Shown here: positions 26,941 through 36,014 of the stretch, piece by piece
How positions within the stretch are numbered: the stretch's first letter is position 1
Layout: the number at the start of each line of letters is the position of its first letter
Assembly: GCF_032229525.1 (NCBI RefSeq)
Contig: NZ_JAVTWB010000253.1
Coordinates: forward strand, 1 to 64,000
From: Accumulibacter sp032229525
GTDB taxonomy: Bacteria > Pseudomonadota > Gammaproteobacteria > Burkholderiales > Rhodocyclaceae
Direction: 5' to 3'
Length of the DNA stretch: 64,000 nt
Position numbers and translations under genes: made by a program
Notes under the pieces: generated by a model
Told to the model about the DNA's origin: nothing
Seen by the model: the letters and a program-made list of their open reading frames with translations, nothing else
The model's database searches: none

Positions 26941-26949
26941 CCTCTCGGG

Positions 26950-26966
26950 CCCGACGGCGGGTTTTT
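26950..26966 (+). terminator. Short intrinsic terminator after the patatin gene
   Basis: CCCG-acgg-CGGG (26950-26961) followed by five T (26962-26966), 10 bases past the stop. The stem is short. Confidence 0.4.
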
Positions 26967-27043
26967 CGCAGGCGGCATTCCCTGGCTTTTCCGGCAGTGA
27001 TATGCTGGTCGCTCGCAACAATCAGGATCACGGCGGGAACCTG

Positions 27044-27691
27044 ATGGAAAAGAAACCGAAGCGGCGAACACGCGAACGAATCATCGAGACCAGCCTGCGG
27101 CTGTTCAATGATTTTGGCGAGCCGAACGTGACAACGACGGTCATTTCAGACGAGATGAACATCAGCCCCGGCAACCTCTACTACCACTTCCATAACAAGG
27201 ACGAGATCATCGAGGCGATCTTCGCGGCCTTCGAGCAAGAAATCGAGGAAACGCTGGCCGCACCGACACGCCGCTTGGCCAACGTGGAGGACGTCTGGCT
27301 TTTTCTGCATCTGCTGTTCGAGCAGATCTGGAAGTATCGTTTCTTTTACCGTGATCTCAACGATCTGCTGACGCGCAATCGAGTGCTCGAAATTCACTTC
27401 AAGCAGATCATGGCGCACAAGGTGCACACGGCGACAATCCTCTGCGAGGGCTTGGTGTCGACCGGTGCCATGCGGGCAACGACCGAGGAACTGCGTGCGC
27501 TGGCGACGAACATGGCGGTGATCGCCAGCTACTGGCTGTCCTTCGAGTACACCTGCGATCCGCGAGGCAAGGTCGAGAGTGGTCGAATCGGGCGTGGCGT
27601 GTATCAGGTGATGGCGATGGTTTCGCCGTTTCTGCGTGATGAGTCGAAAGGGCTGCTCGACAAGCTGTCACGGGAGTACGTGAAACCGTAG
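27044..27691 (+). CDS. TetR/AcrR-family regulator
   Basis: 215 residues from the ATG at 27044. The N-terminal HTH is clear (TRERIIETSLRLFNDFGEPN ... NISPGNLYYHFHNKDEIIEA). The C-terminal ligand domain is all-helical and aromatic-rich (WKYRFFYRDLNDLLTRNR), similar to regulators found with fatty-acid and PHA genes. Sited inside the lipid-storage locus, it is the most likely local controller, perhaps sensing acyl-CoA; the CTAG cluster at 24813 is a candidate site. Confidence 0.88.
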   Translation: MEKKPKRRTRERIIETSLRLFNDFGEPNVTTTVISDEMNISPGNLYYHFHNKDEIIEAIFAAFEQEIEETLAAPTRRLANVEDVWLFLHLLFEQIWKYRFFYRDLNDLLTRNRVLEIHFKQIMAHKVHTATILCEGLVSTGAMRATTEELRALATNMAVIASYWLSFEYTCDPRGKVESGRIGRGVYQVMAMVSPFLRDESKGLLDKLSREYVKP

Positions 27692-27734
27692 TTGAATGCT
27701 GCCCGTGGCCTTGCCATTATCTGGAGCAAAAGCA

Positions 27735-28508
27735 ATGGCGTGGAAGAAGTTTCCGTATCCTGACCAGGCCTATGCCTATCCCGGCGTGGCCTTGCAGAAG
27801 AGCTGGGCGCGCCTGCATCGTGGCGATTGTGAGCCCTTCCCCGACGATCCGAAGGTGCAGGATGCCTGGCGCAGTTATCACGCCGGTGATTTTGGCAAAG
27901 CGGTAGAGACCGGCCTCGGCTGTGGCATCACCGGCTACAACGCGGCCAACAAGGCTGCCGCGATCTATGCCAATTACCTGGAGACGAATGACGAGCGCAA
28001 GTGCAGCCTGTTGCTGGAAGTCGCCCGGCGTTGCGAGGAGCAGCAGGAAAAGACACCGCACGACGCCAATGCGTGGTATCTCCATGCCTATGCCCTCGGG
28101 CGCCACAGCCAGAGCATCTCGGTGGTCAAGGCGCTGGCGCAAGGGTTGGGGGGCAAGATAAAACACAGCCTGACGCAGGCACTGGAGATCGAGCCCAGGC
28201 ACGCCGACGCGCATGTCGCTTTGGGCGCTTATCACGCCGAGGTGATCGACAAGGTCGGCTCGCTGGTCGGCGGGCTCACCTACGGGGCCAAGAAGAGCAC
28301 CGGCAACGAGCTTCTCGAAGCCGCTCTCAAGCTCAATCCGGATTCCGCGATCACCCGCATCGAGTACGCGAATGCGCTGGTGATGATGTTCGGCAAGGCG
28401 AAAATGAAGGAGGCCGAGAGGCTCTACCGGGAAGCCGCGGCCTTCGCAGCAAGGGACGCGATGGAACGCCTGGATGTCGCAGTGGCAAAGGCCGAGCTGG
28501 CGGATTGA
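27735..28508 (+). CDS. TPR-like helical protein of the lipid locus
   Basis: 257 residues from the ATG at 27735 (GGAG 9 bases upstream). No signal peptide. Helical repeats resemble TPR units (AWYLHAYALGRHSQSISVVK, HADAHVALGAYHAEVIDKVG, SAITRIEYANALVMMFGKAK). The biochemical role is unknown. It follows the TetR gene by 43 bases on the same strand and is probably co-transcribed. Confidence 0.7.
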   Translation: MAWKKFPYPDQAYAYPGVALQKSWARLHRGDCEPFPDDPKVQDAWRSYHAGDFGKAVETGLGCGITGYNAANKAAAIYANYLETNDERKCSLLLEVARRCEEQQEKTPHDANAWYLHAYALGRHSQSISVVKALAQGLGGKIKHSLTQALEIEPRHADAHVALGAYHAEVIDKVGSLVGGLTYGAKKSTGNELLEAALKLNPDSAITRIEYANALVMMFGKAKMKEAERLYREAAAFAARDAMERLDVAVAKAELAD

Positions 28509-28652
28509 GACCTTGCCCCACGTCAACGTCAGGCGTCGTGTACGGCGGGCGAGGGATGTTACGGGATGCGGCGGGGCGGCAGCTGGCTGGTAGCTAGGGC
28601 ACCATTCACTATTCGCCGGAAAACATGGCCAGCCCGTCGCTCCCGGTTTGGC

Positions 28653-30146
28653 TCAATGACCGGGCAAGGCAGCGAGGTCTTCTGCGACAGCTTCGGGATC
28701 GCCAAGTCGATCCGGGGGTTCCAGCAGGACCAGCCAGAGCAGTTTTTCAAACTCGCCAGCGAAGCGATCGACGATGTTCTGGGGATCGTCAACCCTGTTC
28801 TTGTCGGTGATGACGCCAAATTGTACCTGGCCGTTGTAGGAGAGGATGCTGACTCCCATGCCGATCTCGCCTGCCTGCGGAACCCACACCAGCTGCTGGT
28901 CGATCTTGCTGCCGGCAAAGTAGCGAGGGCCTGGTGGGCCGGGGACGTTGGTCATCACTGCGGTGGTCTTGCCGGCTAGCAACTTGAGCAGCTGCTCTTC
29001 GACGAAGGGGGGTGCCATGCCGGCCGCGCCGAGGAGGGCAAAGGTCAGCATCGCCTGATACGAGCCCTTCAGGGCTTCCATCCGGGCACGCGTGACATAC
29101 AGCCTGGCCAACGGATTTTCGGTACCGACCGGTAGTTCGAGCGCGACGAGGCCGAAGCGGTTGCCGAGATCCTCCGGGTCGTCGGGCGCACGCAGATTGA
29201 CCGGGACCATGACGCGGATTTCGGTGGCGGCCAGCGGGTCGCCTTTGGCCACCAGGTAGCCGCGCAAAGCTCCTGCGACCGAACAGAGCAGAGTGTCGTT
29301 TACCGAGCAGCCGAGCGCCTTGCCGACGGCCTTGATGTCGGCCAGGGAGATCGGCTCGGACCAGGCCACGCGTTTGACCGTTCCTGGTCTGCCCTTGAAG
29401 CGTGTCGGGCTGTCGCTCGGCAGCAGGGCGAGTTTGCCGATCTCCTGGGTGATCGCCCCGGCCACGCGGAGGTAGTTCTGGATCGCCCCCGGTGCACTGC
29501 GCAGGCCGCAGTAGTGTCCCCAAAGATAGCCCCCAACGCCTATCAGCTTCTCGGCGACGCCGGTGACGGGTTCAAGGATCATCCGCCAGAAGGCGTCATC
29601 TGGAGCGTTTCCTTCAGCGTCAGCGTAGCCGTGGGCAGGGGCAGTTGTGCCGGTGACGGCCTGATAGCCACCCTCCTCCGGGGCATCTGCTCGGTCGTCA
29701 GTAAGCGCATTCATGACACCGATGAGGGCGATGCCGTCGGCAATCGCGTGATGGATGCGAACGACCAGTGCCGAGTTGCCGTTGGCCATTTCGACGAGGG
29801 TGAATTCCCATCGCGGGCGTGCCGGGTTGAGCGGAGAACTGGCAGTTTCGGCGACGAACTTCTGCAACTCGGATTTCCCGCAGGGAGCAGGGAGTAGCGA
29901 GTGACGTACGTGCAGATCGATGTCGAAGTCGGGGTCGTCGACCCACCACGCGCCTTCGGCGTCGAGGTTCGCGATCTGCCTGAAGCGCCGGTAACGCAGT
30001 AGGCGATGGATGACGGTGCGCTTGAAGCGCTCGGCGTCCATCCGGCCGACGAAGATCATGACGCCGAGGATCTGCATCAGGTTTTCCGGCCGGTCCATGC
30101 GTAGCCAGGCGGTGTCGACGTGGGAAACTCTTTCGCCAGAGCTCAT
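28653..30146 (-). CDS. Wax ester synthase / diacylglycerol acyltransferase (WS/DGAT)
   Basis: 497 residues from the ATG at 30146 (GGGAG upstream; a longer frame reaches 30179 without a ribosome binding site). The active-site motif HHAIADG lies at residues 132-138, the position I recall for Acinetobacter AtfA. The conserved block FNVTNVPGP-like appears as MTNVPGPPGP. It joins an acyl-CoA to a fatty alcohol (wax ester) or to diacylglycerol (TAG). An acyl-CoA reductase, phasin, lipase and acyl-CoA-binding protein are close by, giving a coherent storage-lipid set. Confidence 0.92.
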   Translation of the reverse strand: MSSGERVSHVDTAWLRMDRPENLMQILGVMIFVGRMDAERFKRTVIHRLLRYRRFRQIANLDAEGAWWVDDPDFDIDLHVRHSLLPAPCGKSELQKFVAETASSPLNPARPRWEFTLVEMANGNSALVVRIHHAIADGIALIGVMNALTDDRADAPEEGGYQAVTGTTAPAHGYADAEGNAPDDAFWRMILEPVTGVAEKLIGVGGYLWGHYCGLRSAPGAIQNYLRVAGAITQEIGKLALLPSDSPTRFKGRPGTVKRVAWSEPISLADIKAVGKALGCSVNDTLLCSVAGALRGYLVAKGDPLAATEIRVMVPVNLRAPDDPEDLGNRFGLVALELPVGTENPLARLYVTRARMEALKGSYQAMLTFALLGAAGMAPPFVEEQLLKLLAGKTTAVMTNVPGPPGPRYFAGSKIDQQLVWVPQAGEIGMGVSILSYNGQVQFGVITDKNRVDDPQNIVDRFAGEFEKLLWLVLLEPPDRLGDPEAVAEDLAALPGH

Positions 30147-30224
30147 CGCCTGGGCTCCCGGAGAAAATGGCAGGGCCATATAATAGCAAGCCGTTCCATC
30201 GCATCATCGACCGGAGGATTCAAC

Positions 30225-30485
30225 GTGAGTGACCCGCAAACCCAGTTCGCTGCGGCAGTTGCCAGTTCGAAGACGCTCAGCGAGCGTCCGGACAATGCCT
30301 CTTTGCTGAAGCTCTATGCCCTCTACAAGCAGGCAAGCGACGGCGACGTCGAGGGCCGGCGCCCAGGTTTTACCGACATGCTTGGTCGCGCCAAGCACGA
30401 CGCCTGGGCGGCACTCAAGGGCATCACATCTGCCGATGCGATGGCGCAGTACGTGGCCTTGATCGACCGCTTGAAGACTGGCTGA
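30225..30485 (+). CDS. Acyl-CoA-binding protein (ACBP)
   Basis: 86 residues, GTG start at 30225 with GGAGGA 7 bases upstream. The ACBP signature is clear: YALYKQASDGDVEGRRPGF, then KHDAWAALKGITSADAMAQY. A four-helix cytosolic carrier that buffers long-chain acyl-CoA. It is divergent from the WS/DGAT gene with under 80 bases between starts, consistent with supplying acyl-CoA to the acyltransferase or reductase. Confidence 0.93.
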   Translation: MSDPQTQFAAAVASSKTLSERPDNASLLKLYALYKQASDGDVEGRRPGFTDMLGRAKHDAWAALKGITSADAMAQYVALIDRLKTG

Positions 30486-30519
30486 GTTCACCACTTGCCG
30501 GCGCGCGCGGCCAGGTTTT

Positions 30520-30798
30520 TCAGGCCGGGAAGTTCTCATCGAAGAACTTGTGGACTTCGCGCTCGATGCTCGGCTTGAGCGCGAAAAGCAGGAATCCGAG
30601 ATGGATGTCGAGCGTCACTTCCTGCTTGTCGACCGCCAACTCGCCGCTGACGCCTGACCTCTCGAATCTCATGACGTCACCGTCCCAGGCGTAGTCCAGG
30701 TCGAACTCGTCTTTCAATTCGGACGCCATGTGCTCGGCCGAAGCACGGGCTTCAGTGGGGGTTTTGCCGTGCTGACGGCGAATGTGGATGTCACTCAT
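30520..30798 (-). CDS. Polyhydroxyalkanoic acid system family protein
   Basis: 92 residues. MSDIHIRRQHGKTPTEARAS and the ending FALKPSIEREVHKFFDENF match the small PHA-granule-region family (PF09650 type) found beside PHA synthesis genes. Function is not established. It ends the minus-strand unit M48 protease-phhB-rsgA and converges with the ACBP gene. Confidence 0.8.
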   Translation of the reverse strand: MSDIHIRRQHGKTPTEARASAEHMASELKDEFDLDYAWDGDVMRFERSGVSGELAVDKQEVTLDIHLGFLLFALKPSIEREVHKFFDENFPA

Positions 30799-30816
30799 CG
30801 GAAGGGTCCAGTAATG

Positions 30817-31683
30817 TTAGCCCAGTTCGGCGCAGAGGGAGCGGAACGCCGCGTAGCGGCGGGGGTCGATGTCGCCGTGCTCGAGCGCCGCATGGACGCT
30901 GCAGTCAGGCTCGCGATCATGCCGGCAGTTACGGAACCGACAGCTGCCAAGTAGCGGACGCAGTTCGAGAAACGCCAGTGCGATATCCTCTGGCGACAGA
31001 TGGTGCAGGCCGAACTCGGTCAGTCCGGGCGAGTCGATCAGTGCCGAGGCTATTCCGAGATGATAGAGCCTGGCGTGTGTCGTGGTGTGCTTGCCGGTGT
31101 TGAGTGCCTGCGAGATCTCGCGCGTTTTCGCCCCAGCGTCGGGGATCAGGGCGTTGATCAGGGTTGATTTGCCCATTCCCGATTGACCGATCAGCAGGCT
31201 GACGTGATTTGCGAGATAGGGCAACAGCTGGTCGCTGTCTTGGCGCGCGCACAGCTTCACTACTCGGTAGCCAAGCTTCGCGTACTGCGCCAGTGCCGCG
31301 CTGGCTGCTGCCACCCGGTCGCTCAGGTCGCACTTGTTGAGCACGATCAGAACCTCGATGTCCTGATTCTCCGCGGCGACGATACAGCGGGAGACCAGCT
31401 CGTCGCAAAACGAAGGTTCGGTGGCGACGACGATGACGACCTGCGTGACGTTCGCCGCAATCAGTTTCTGCTTGAAGTGGTCGGACCGATAGAGCAGGGT
31501 TCGGCGCGCGTCGATCGAGCAGATCACGCCCTGATTGGCGCTCGTTTGCTGGATCGTGACCCGGTCGCCGCAAGCCAGATCGCTTTTCTTGGCACGCGGA
31601 AAGCAGAGCAGCACGACGCCGTCGGACAGTTCGACCCGGTACTGCCTGCCGTAAGCGGCGACAACGGTGCCGGCGAGTGTCAA
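30817..31683 (-). CDS. rsgA: Ribosome small-subunit-dependent GTPase A (RsgA)
   Basis: 288 residues. Circularly permuted GTPase: G4 NKCD comes before G1 GQSGMGKST and G3 DSPG, flanked by an N-terminal OB fold and a C-terminal zinc motif (CRFRNCRHDREPDCSV). It checks late 30S assembly. The apparent start is TTG, overlapping the phhB stop (TTGA) with AAGGA just before; no better start is visible. Confidence 0.93.
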   Translation of the reverse strand: MTLAGTVVAAYGRQYRVELSDGVVLLCFPRAKKSDLACGDRVTIQQTSANQGVICSIDARRTLLYRSDHFKQKLIAANVTQVVIVVATEPSFCDELVSRCIVAAENQDIEVLIVLNKCDLSDRVAAASAALAQYAKLGYRVVKLCARQDSDQLLPYLANHVSLLIGQSGMGKSTLINALIPDAGAKTREISQALNTGKHTTTHARLYHLGIASALIDSPGLTEFGLHHLSPEDIALAFLELRPLLGSCRFRNCRHDREPDCSVHAALEHGDIDPRRYAAFRSLCAELG

Positions 31684-32021
31684 ATCCTTGCCAAAGCCTC
31701 GATTTTGGCTGCGCAGATGAAGTCGTTACGCGACAGGCCGCCGACCTCATGCGTGCTGTAGTTGACCCTGACCCGGCCGTAGCCGACCTCCAGGTCCGGG
31801 TGGTGATCTTCGCGTTCAGCGAGGCCGGCGACGGTGTTGACGAAGAGCAGTGCGGCGGCATAACTGGCAAAGGTGAAGTCCTTCTGAAGGATTCCCTGTT
31901 CGGTGATCTTCCAGCCGGGCAGGCAGATCAGCAGGGCAGAACTCCGGGACAGATCCAGCAACGGTTCGCCGCCGCGCAAGGGGCGGCAATGTTCGAGAGC
32001 GAGCTCATGAGCGGTCGTCAT
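31680..32021 (-). CDS. phhB: Pterin-4a-carbinolamine dehydratase
   Basis: 113 residues. The catalytic EDHHPDLEVGYGRVRVNYST motif (with H-H and D) and the C-terminal GGLSRNDFICAAKIE are diagnostic. It regenerates tetrahydrobiopterin for aromatic hydroxylases; a phenylalanine hydroxylase is not in the window, so a broader pterin role is possible. It overlaps rsgA by 4 bases. Confidence 0.93.
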   Translation of the reverse strand: MTTAHELALEHCRPLRGGEPLLDLSRSSALLICLPGWKITEQGILQKDFTFASYAAALLFVNTVAGLAEREDHHPDLEVGYGRVRVNYSTHEVGGLSRNDFICAAKIEALARI

Positions 32022-32046
32022 GCTGGGCGATCCTCCGGTGTGCGAG

Positions 32047-33291
32047 TCATGCCTGCGCCTGCTGCAGGCGGGCTATGCGTAGCGCGGCGGGTGGATGGGA
32101 GTCGTAGAAAAGCGAATGCAGCGGGTCTGGTGTCAGCGTTGCGGCATTGTCTTCGTAAAGCTTGACCAGTGCTGTCACCAGATCGTTCGCCGAGGCGTTC
32201 TCGGCTGCGTAACGGTCGGCTTCAAACTCGTCGCGGCGTGATAACAGGCTCAGCAACGGTGTCAGCAAGAAAGTGAAAACTGGGCCGACCAGGAAGAACA
32301 GGATGAGCGCCAGTGCGGTGTTCTGGGTGTCCACGCCGAGACCGTTGAAGAACCAGTTGGCATTGATCAGCTGGCCGAGGACGGCGAGAAAACAGAGTGA
32401 CATCGCAAACAGCATGCAGATCCTTTTGAGTACGTGCCGGTGTTTGAAGTGACCCAGTTCGTGCGCCAGCACGGCTTCGACTTCGACCGGTCGCAGGCGA
32501 CCGAGCAGGGTGTCGAAGAAGACGATGCGCTTGGTCTTGCCAAAGCCAGTGAAATAAGCGTTGCCGTGGCTCGAGCGCTTCGAGCCGTCCATCACGAACA
32601 GGCCGGAGCTGGCAAAGCCGCAGCGTAGCAATAGCGCCTCGACACGGGTCCTGAGTTGGGCATCGTCGAGGGCGACGAATTTGTTGAACAGTGGCGCGAT
32701 CCAGGTCGGGTAGATGAGCAGAATGAGCAGGTTGAAGACGCACCAGAAGAGCCAGACGTAAAACCACCACAGGTCCCCCATCGTGTCCATCAGCCAGAGT
32801 ACCGCGAGCAGCACCGGGGCGCCGATGGCCACGGCAAGCGCTGCCTGTTTCAGGAGGTCGGCGACAAAGAGCTTGAGGGTCATGCGGTTGAAGCCGAACG
32901 CTTCTTCTATGACGAACTGATGATAGAGCGCGAGAGGCAAATCAACGAGGGCAGAAATCAGTAGCACGCTGAAGATCAGTGCGACGCCGTAAGGCAAGCC
33001 GTCGAGCTGTGTCGACCAGAACTCGTGCAGGGCTTGCAGGCCACCACCCAGCGTGAAGGCAAGTAGAACCGCCACCTCGATGGCGAGGCCGTATCTGCCC
33101 ACGCGCGTGCGTGCGACGGCATAATCCGCGGCCTTCTGGTGAGCAGTGAGTTCGATTCGGCCAGCAAAGCTTCCGGGAACCGTCGCCCGGTGGGCGATGA
33201 CATGCGAAATCTGTCGCCCGGCCAGCCAGAGACGCAAGGCGCACATCGCCAGCAAGGCGGCAAGGAAGGCGAAGGAGAAAGTATTAGCCAT
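32047..33291 (-). CDS. M48-family membrane metallopeptidase (Ste24/CAAX-protease-like)
   Basis: 414 residues from the ATG at 33291; ATGs at 33312 and 33351 are in frame and none has a clear ribosome binding site. Several membrane helices surround the zinc motif HELGHFKHRH (near residue 280) with the downstream Glu in RRDEFEADRYA. Architecture is that of Ste24-type proteases, which cleave membrane-linked substrates. Substrate unknown. It is divergent from orn with about 45 bases between starts. Confidence 0.88.
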   Translation of the reverse strand: MANTFSFAFLAALLAMCALRLWLAGRQISHVIAHRATVPGSFAGRIELTAHQKAADYAVARTRVGRYGLAIEVAVLLAFTLGGGLQALHEFWSTQLDGLPYGVALIFSVLLISALVDLPLALYHQFVIEEAFGFNRMTLKLFVADLLKQAALAVAIGAPVLLAVLWLMDTMGDLWWFYVWLFWCVFNLLILLIYPTWIAPLFNKFVALDDAQLRTRVEALLLRCGFASSGLFVMDGSKRSSHGNAYFTGFGKTKRIVFFDTLLGRLRPVEVEAVLAHELGHFKHRHVLKRICMLFAMSLCFLAVLGQLINANWFFNGLGVDTQNTALALILFFLVGPVFTFLLTPLLSLLSRRDEFEADRYAAENASANDLVTALVKLYEDNAATLTPDPLHSLFYDSHPPAALRIARLQQAQA

Positions 33292-33335
33292 ATGAGTGTG
33301 ACACAATGCCATTTTTACGGATTCAGGCAGATTAT

Positions 33336-33881
33336 ATGGCACAGGATGCAAATCACCTCGTGTGGCTGGATATGGAAATGAGTGGCCTCGAACCTGAGCG
33401 CGACCGTATCATCGAAGTGGCGATGGTCGTTACCGATAGCCAGCTGATGACGGTTGTTGAATCACCCGTGTGGGTAGTGCATCAGGACGACGCTTGCCTG
33501 GACGCGATGGACGAGTGGAACCGGAAAACCCATGGTCGCTCGGGCCTGATTGACCGGGTCCGGGCGTCGACGCTCGACGAAGTCGCCGTGGAAGCCGCAG
33601 CGCTGGCCTTCATGCAGGAATACGTGCCACAGGCGGCCAGCCCACTGTGCGGCAACTCGATCGGCCAGGACCGCCGATTCATGGTGAAATACATGCCACG
33701 GCTCGAAGCCTGGTTTCATTACCGCAACCTGGATGTCAGCACGCTGAAGGAGCTGTGTCGGCGCTGGAAACCTGAAGTGGCGAAGGGTTTCGTCAAGAAG
33801 GCTGAGCACACGGCGCTGGCCGACATCCGCGAGTCGATCGAGGAGATGAAGTATTACCGTGAGCACTTCATCAGGCTTTGA
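33336..33881 (+). CDS. orn: Oligoribonuclease
   Basis: 181 residues from the ATG at 33336. DEDDh exonuclease motifs: LVWLDMEMSGLEP (Asp/Glu), CGNSIGQDRRFM and the final H-x4-D in HTALADIRES. It degrades 2-5-nt RNAs left by other RNases, and pGpG. The last 11 bases overlap the convergent glycosyltransferase gene. Confidence 0.96.
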   Translation: MAQDANHLVWLDMEMSGLEPERDRIIEVAMVVTDSQLMTVVESPVWVVHQDDACLDAMDEWNRKTHGRSGLIDRVRASTLDEVAVEAAALAFMQEYVPQAASPLCGNSIGQDRRFMVKYMPRLEAWFHYRNLDVSTLKELCRRWKPEVAKGFVKKAEHTALADIRESIEEMKYYREHFIRL

Positions 33882-35580
33882 GAATGCAGTGGCCGGCGCA
33901 CCTCTGTTGGTGCTCGCTTAGCGGCCGGTTCGGCCCGCTGTTCGCGGCTCGCCGGTAGAGCCTCAGCTTTTCCGTATCACGACGGTCGCCAGGGCGCCCT
34001 CCCTCCCATATTTGCTGCCAACTGCCATTCCTGCGCGCGCCGTGGATCAGCAGCAAGTTGCATTTCTTGCCAGCCGCGGACTCCGCCGCAATGGTTTGTA
34101 TGCCGTTGAAATAGTCGAGCGAGGCGAGAATGGCATCGGCGACGCTCGTGCTGGCGATGCAGCCGTGCGGCTCGGGAAGCGCTTTGGCCAGTGCTGCAGA
34201 AACCGGGCGGTAGGTTTTTCCGTAGTCAATCCATGGCATCCAGAGCGTTGCGATTAACAGCCAGAAGAGGGTCAGGCCGGCCATCCAGTGCATGATTCCG
34301 CGCATCGGGGAGCGTGGACTGGTGGCGATCAGCCAAACCCAGACCAGCGTTCCGAGGAGGGCGAGGGTCGTGTTGGCAAGACTGAACTGGCCGACGAACC
34401 CGGGTTCCAGCCGAGAGGCCTGCCGCGCGAGCCTCTCCGGCCAGCCGACCACCATGGCCGACCAGCCGATCCAGGCGAGCAGGGCAAAGAAGCTGAAAGT
34501 GATCATGTTGAACCAGTCGAACGCGTTCGCTGCCCCTCTGCGCATGGAGGTGACGCCCGGGACGGCGAGGAGGACCAGCGGCGGAAGCAGCAGCAAGGCT
34601 GGCGCACTACGTGCGTCCAGGTAGATGCTGATCGTGGCCAGGGTCAGCACGAACGCCCAAATCGGCAAGGCGAGGGGGAGCGTCCGCAAATGTCGACGCT
34701 TCGCCCACAGTGCCCAGCCGGCGAGAGGGAGGGCGGGCCACGCATACCAGGGCAGCAATGTCAAAAAACGCAGCAGGCTGAGCAGGGGTTGCGTATTGCC
34801 GCCAAGCTGAGCCAGTTCGCTCTGCCAGTAGGCTGCCAGGAACTCGGGGGAGGTGACGTGCAAAGCGGCCAGCCAGATGCCAGCAAAGGCGCCGGCAAGC
34901 AACAGCGATCCGAGCAGCATCAGCGTCGATTGTTGGCGGTTCTCGGAGCGCCAGGCGACAAAGCCTGCCACAGGCAGAAGCGGGAGCATCGGTGCCAGAC
35001 CGTTGGCGAGGAAGCCGAGACCCAGCGCCGACCCGAAGCAGCAAGCGCCACGCAACGGCCGCCGGGGCATCTGGGTCAGGCCCCAATAGGCAGCTGTGTG
35101 GGCGGTCAACGTAGCCAACATCGGTTGCGCTTCGTGCGCGTGGAACAGAAAGCCAATGCTGCCTGCCAGAATGAGGGGAGCAGCCGGCGCCTGTTCGCGG
35201 CCGTGAAGTTCGCGTGCGGCGAGGTAGATGAAAGTAAGGGAGAGCAGGGTGAACACGCCGCTGGCCAGCCGTGCTGCCTCATGTACAGGCAATGCCCAGG
35301 CAAACAGGTGGCCGCTCGCTGCTGCCACCCAATAGTGCAGGGGGGCGTCAGGGTAGGGGCGGCCAGCAAGCCCTAAGGTCAACCAGTTGCCGTTCACCAC
35401 CAGGTCATAGACGACGCCAATGGTGACTGCGTCGTCGTTTTTCCACGGGTCGTGGCCAGTCAAGCCGGTAAAGATGTAAAGGGCGAGCAGCACCGCCAAG
35501 GTCCAGCCGCTGGGGGGCAGCTGGATCCCCTTGAAGCGAGAATGCTTCGCCTGCGCTGGCATCTCGAAACGAGTACTCAT
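33871..35580 (-). CDS. GT-C (ArnT/PMT-type) membrane glycosyltransferase
   Basis: 569 residues with about 11-12 membrane helices. The first loop holds the acidic pair DPWKNDDAVTIG used by GT-39-type enzymes with lipid-linked sugar donors, followed by GRPYPDAPLHYWVAAASGHL, typical of the family. A C-terminal periplasmic domain follows. Acceptor (lipid A, polysaccharide or protein) cannot be told. It is not beside lipid A modification genes. Confidence 0.82.
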   Translation of the reverse strand: MSTRFEMPAQAKHSRFKGIQLPPSGWTLAVLLALYIFTGLTGHDPWKNDDAVTIGVVYDLVVNGNWLTLGLAGRPYPDAPLHYWVAAASGHLFAWALPVHEAARLASGVFTLLSLTFIYLAARELHGREQAPAAPLILAGSIGFLFHAHEAQPMLATLTAHTAAYWGLTQMPRRPLRGACCFGSALGLGFLANGLAPMLPLLPVAGFVAWRSENRQQSTLMLLGSLLLAGAFAGIWLAALHVTSPEFLAAYWQSELAQLGGNTQPLLSLLRFLTLLPWYAWPALPLAGWALWAKRRHLRTLPLALPIWAFVLTLATISIYLDARSAPALLLLPPLVLLAVPGVTSMRRGAANAFDWFNMITFSFFALLAWIGWSAMVVGWPERLARQASRLEPGFVGQFSLANTTLALLGTLVWVWLIATSPRSPMRGIMHWMAGLTLFWLLIATLWMPWIDYGKTYRPVSAALAKALPEPHGCIASTSVADAILASLDYFNGIQTIAAESAAGKKCNLLLIHGARRNGSWQQIWEGGRPGDRRDTEKLRLYRRAANSGPNRPLSEHQQRCAGHCILKA

Positions 35581-35604
35581 GCTGTTTTTCTGCCGAGGGA
35601 AATG

Positions 35605-35627
35605 AAAAAGGCAGCCATGCGGCTGCC
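35605..35627 (-). terminator. Intrinsic terminator of rpmE
   Basis: On the minus strand GGCAGCC (35627-35621), loop GCAT, GGCTGCC (35616-35610), then a T-run (35609-35605). It is about 37 bases past the rpmE stop. Confidence 0.8.
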
Positions 35628-35663
35628 CTTTCTACCGACTCCGGTTGACCCCGCAGAGTTGGC

Positions 35664-35879
35664 CTAAGCGGACTTGCGCATTGAGCCGTATTTCTGGTTG
35701 AATTTCTCGACGCGTCCAGCAGTATCGATAATCTTCTGCTTGCCTGTGTAGAAGGGATGGCAGGCCGCGCATACTTCGACGTGCAGGGGTTTGTGCATCG
35801 TCGATTTGGTGGTGAAGGCGTTGCCGCAGGAACAGGTCACCGCGAGTTCTTTGTACGCAGGATGGATGTTGGCTTTCAT
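35664..35879 (-). CDS. rpmE: 50S ribosomal protein L31 (zinc-binding form)
   Basis: 71 residues. CSCG and CAACHPFYTGKQ hold the Cys residues of the zinc-containing (C+) L31. It is followed by a clear terminator and preceded by rho on the same strand, a common neighbour. Confidence 0.95.
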   Translation of the reverse strand: MKANIHPAYKELAVTCSCGNAFTTKSTMHKPLHVEVCAACHPFYTGKQKIIDTAGRVEKFNQKYGSMRKSA

Positions 35880-36014
35880 CTGGTGCTAGTCCTGTATGTG
35901 AGATCACTCAGCGCGCCGTCAAGAGAGCGGGGCGAAGTGTGACACTTCTGTATAAAACGATAATTATCGGCTATTTTTCGACCATCTGCAATCGCCTGGC
36001 CAGCGGCATGTTGA

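Noticed and set aside
34288..35376. Plus-strand open frame of 362 codons opposite the GT-C glycosyltransferase
   Set aside because: Gln/Gly/Arg-rich shadow of a membrane protein; no ribosome binding site or domain.
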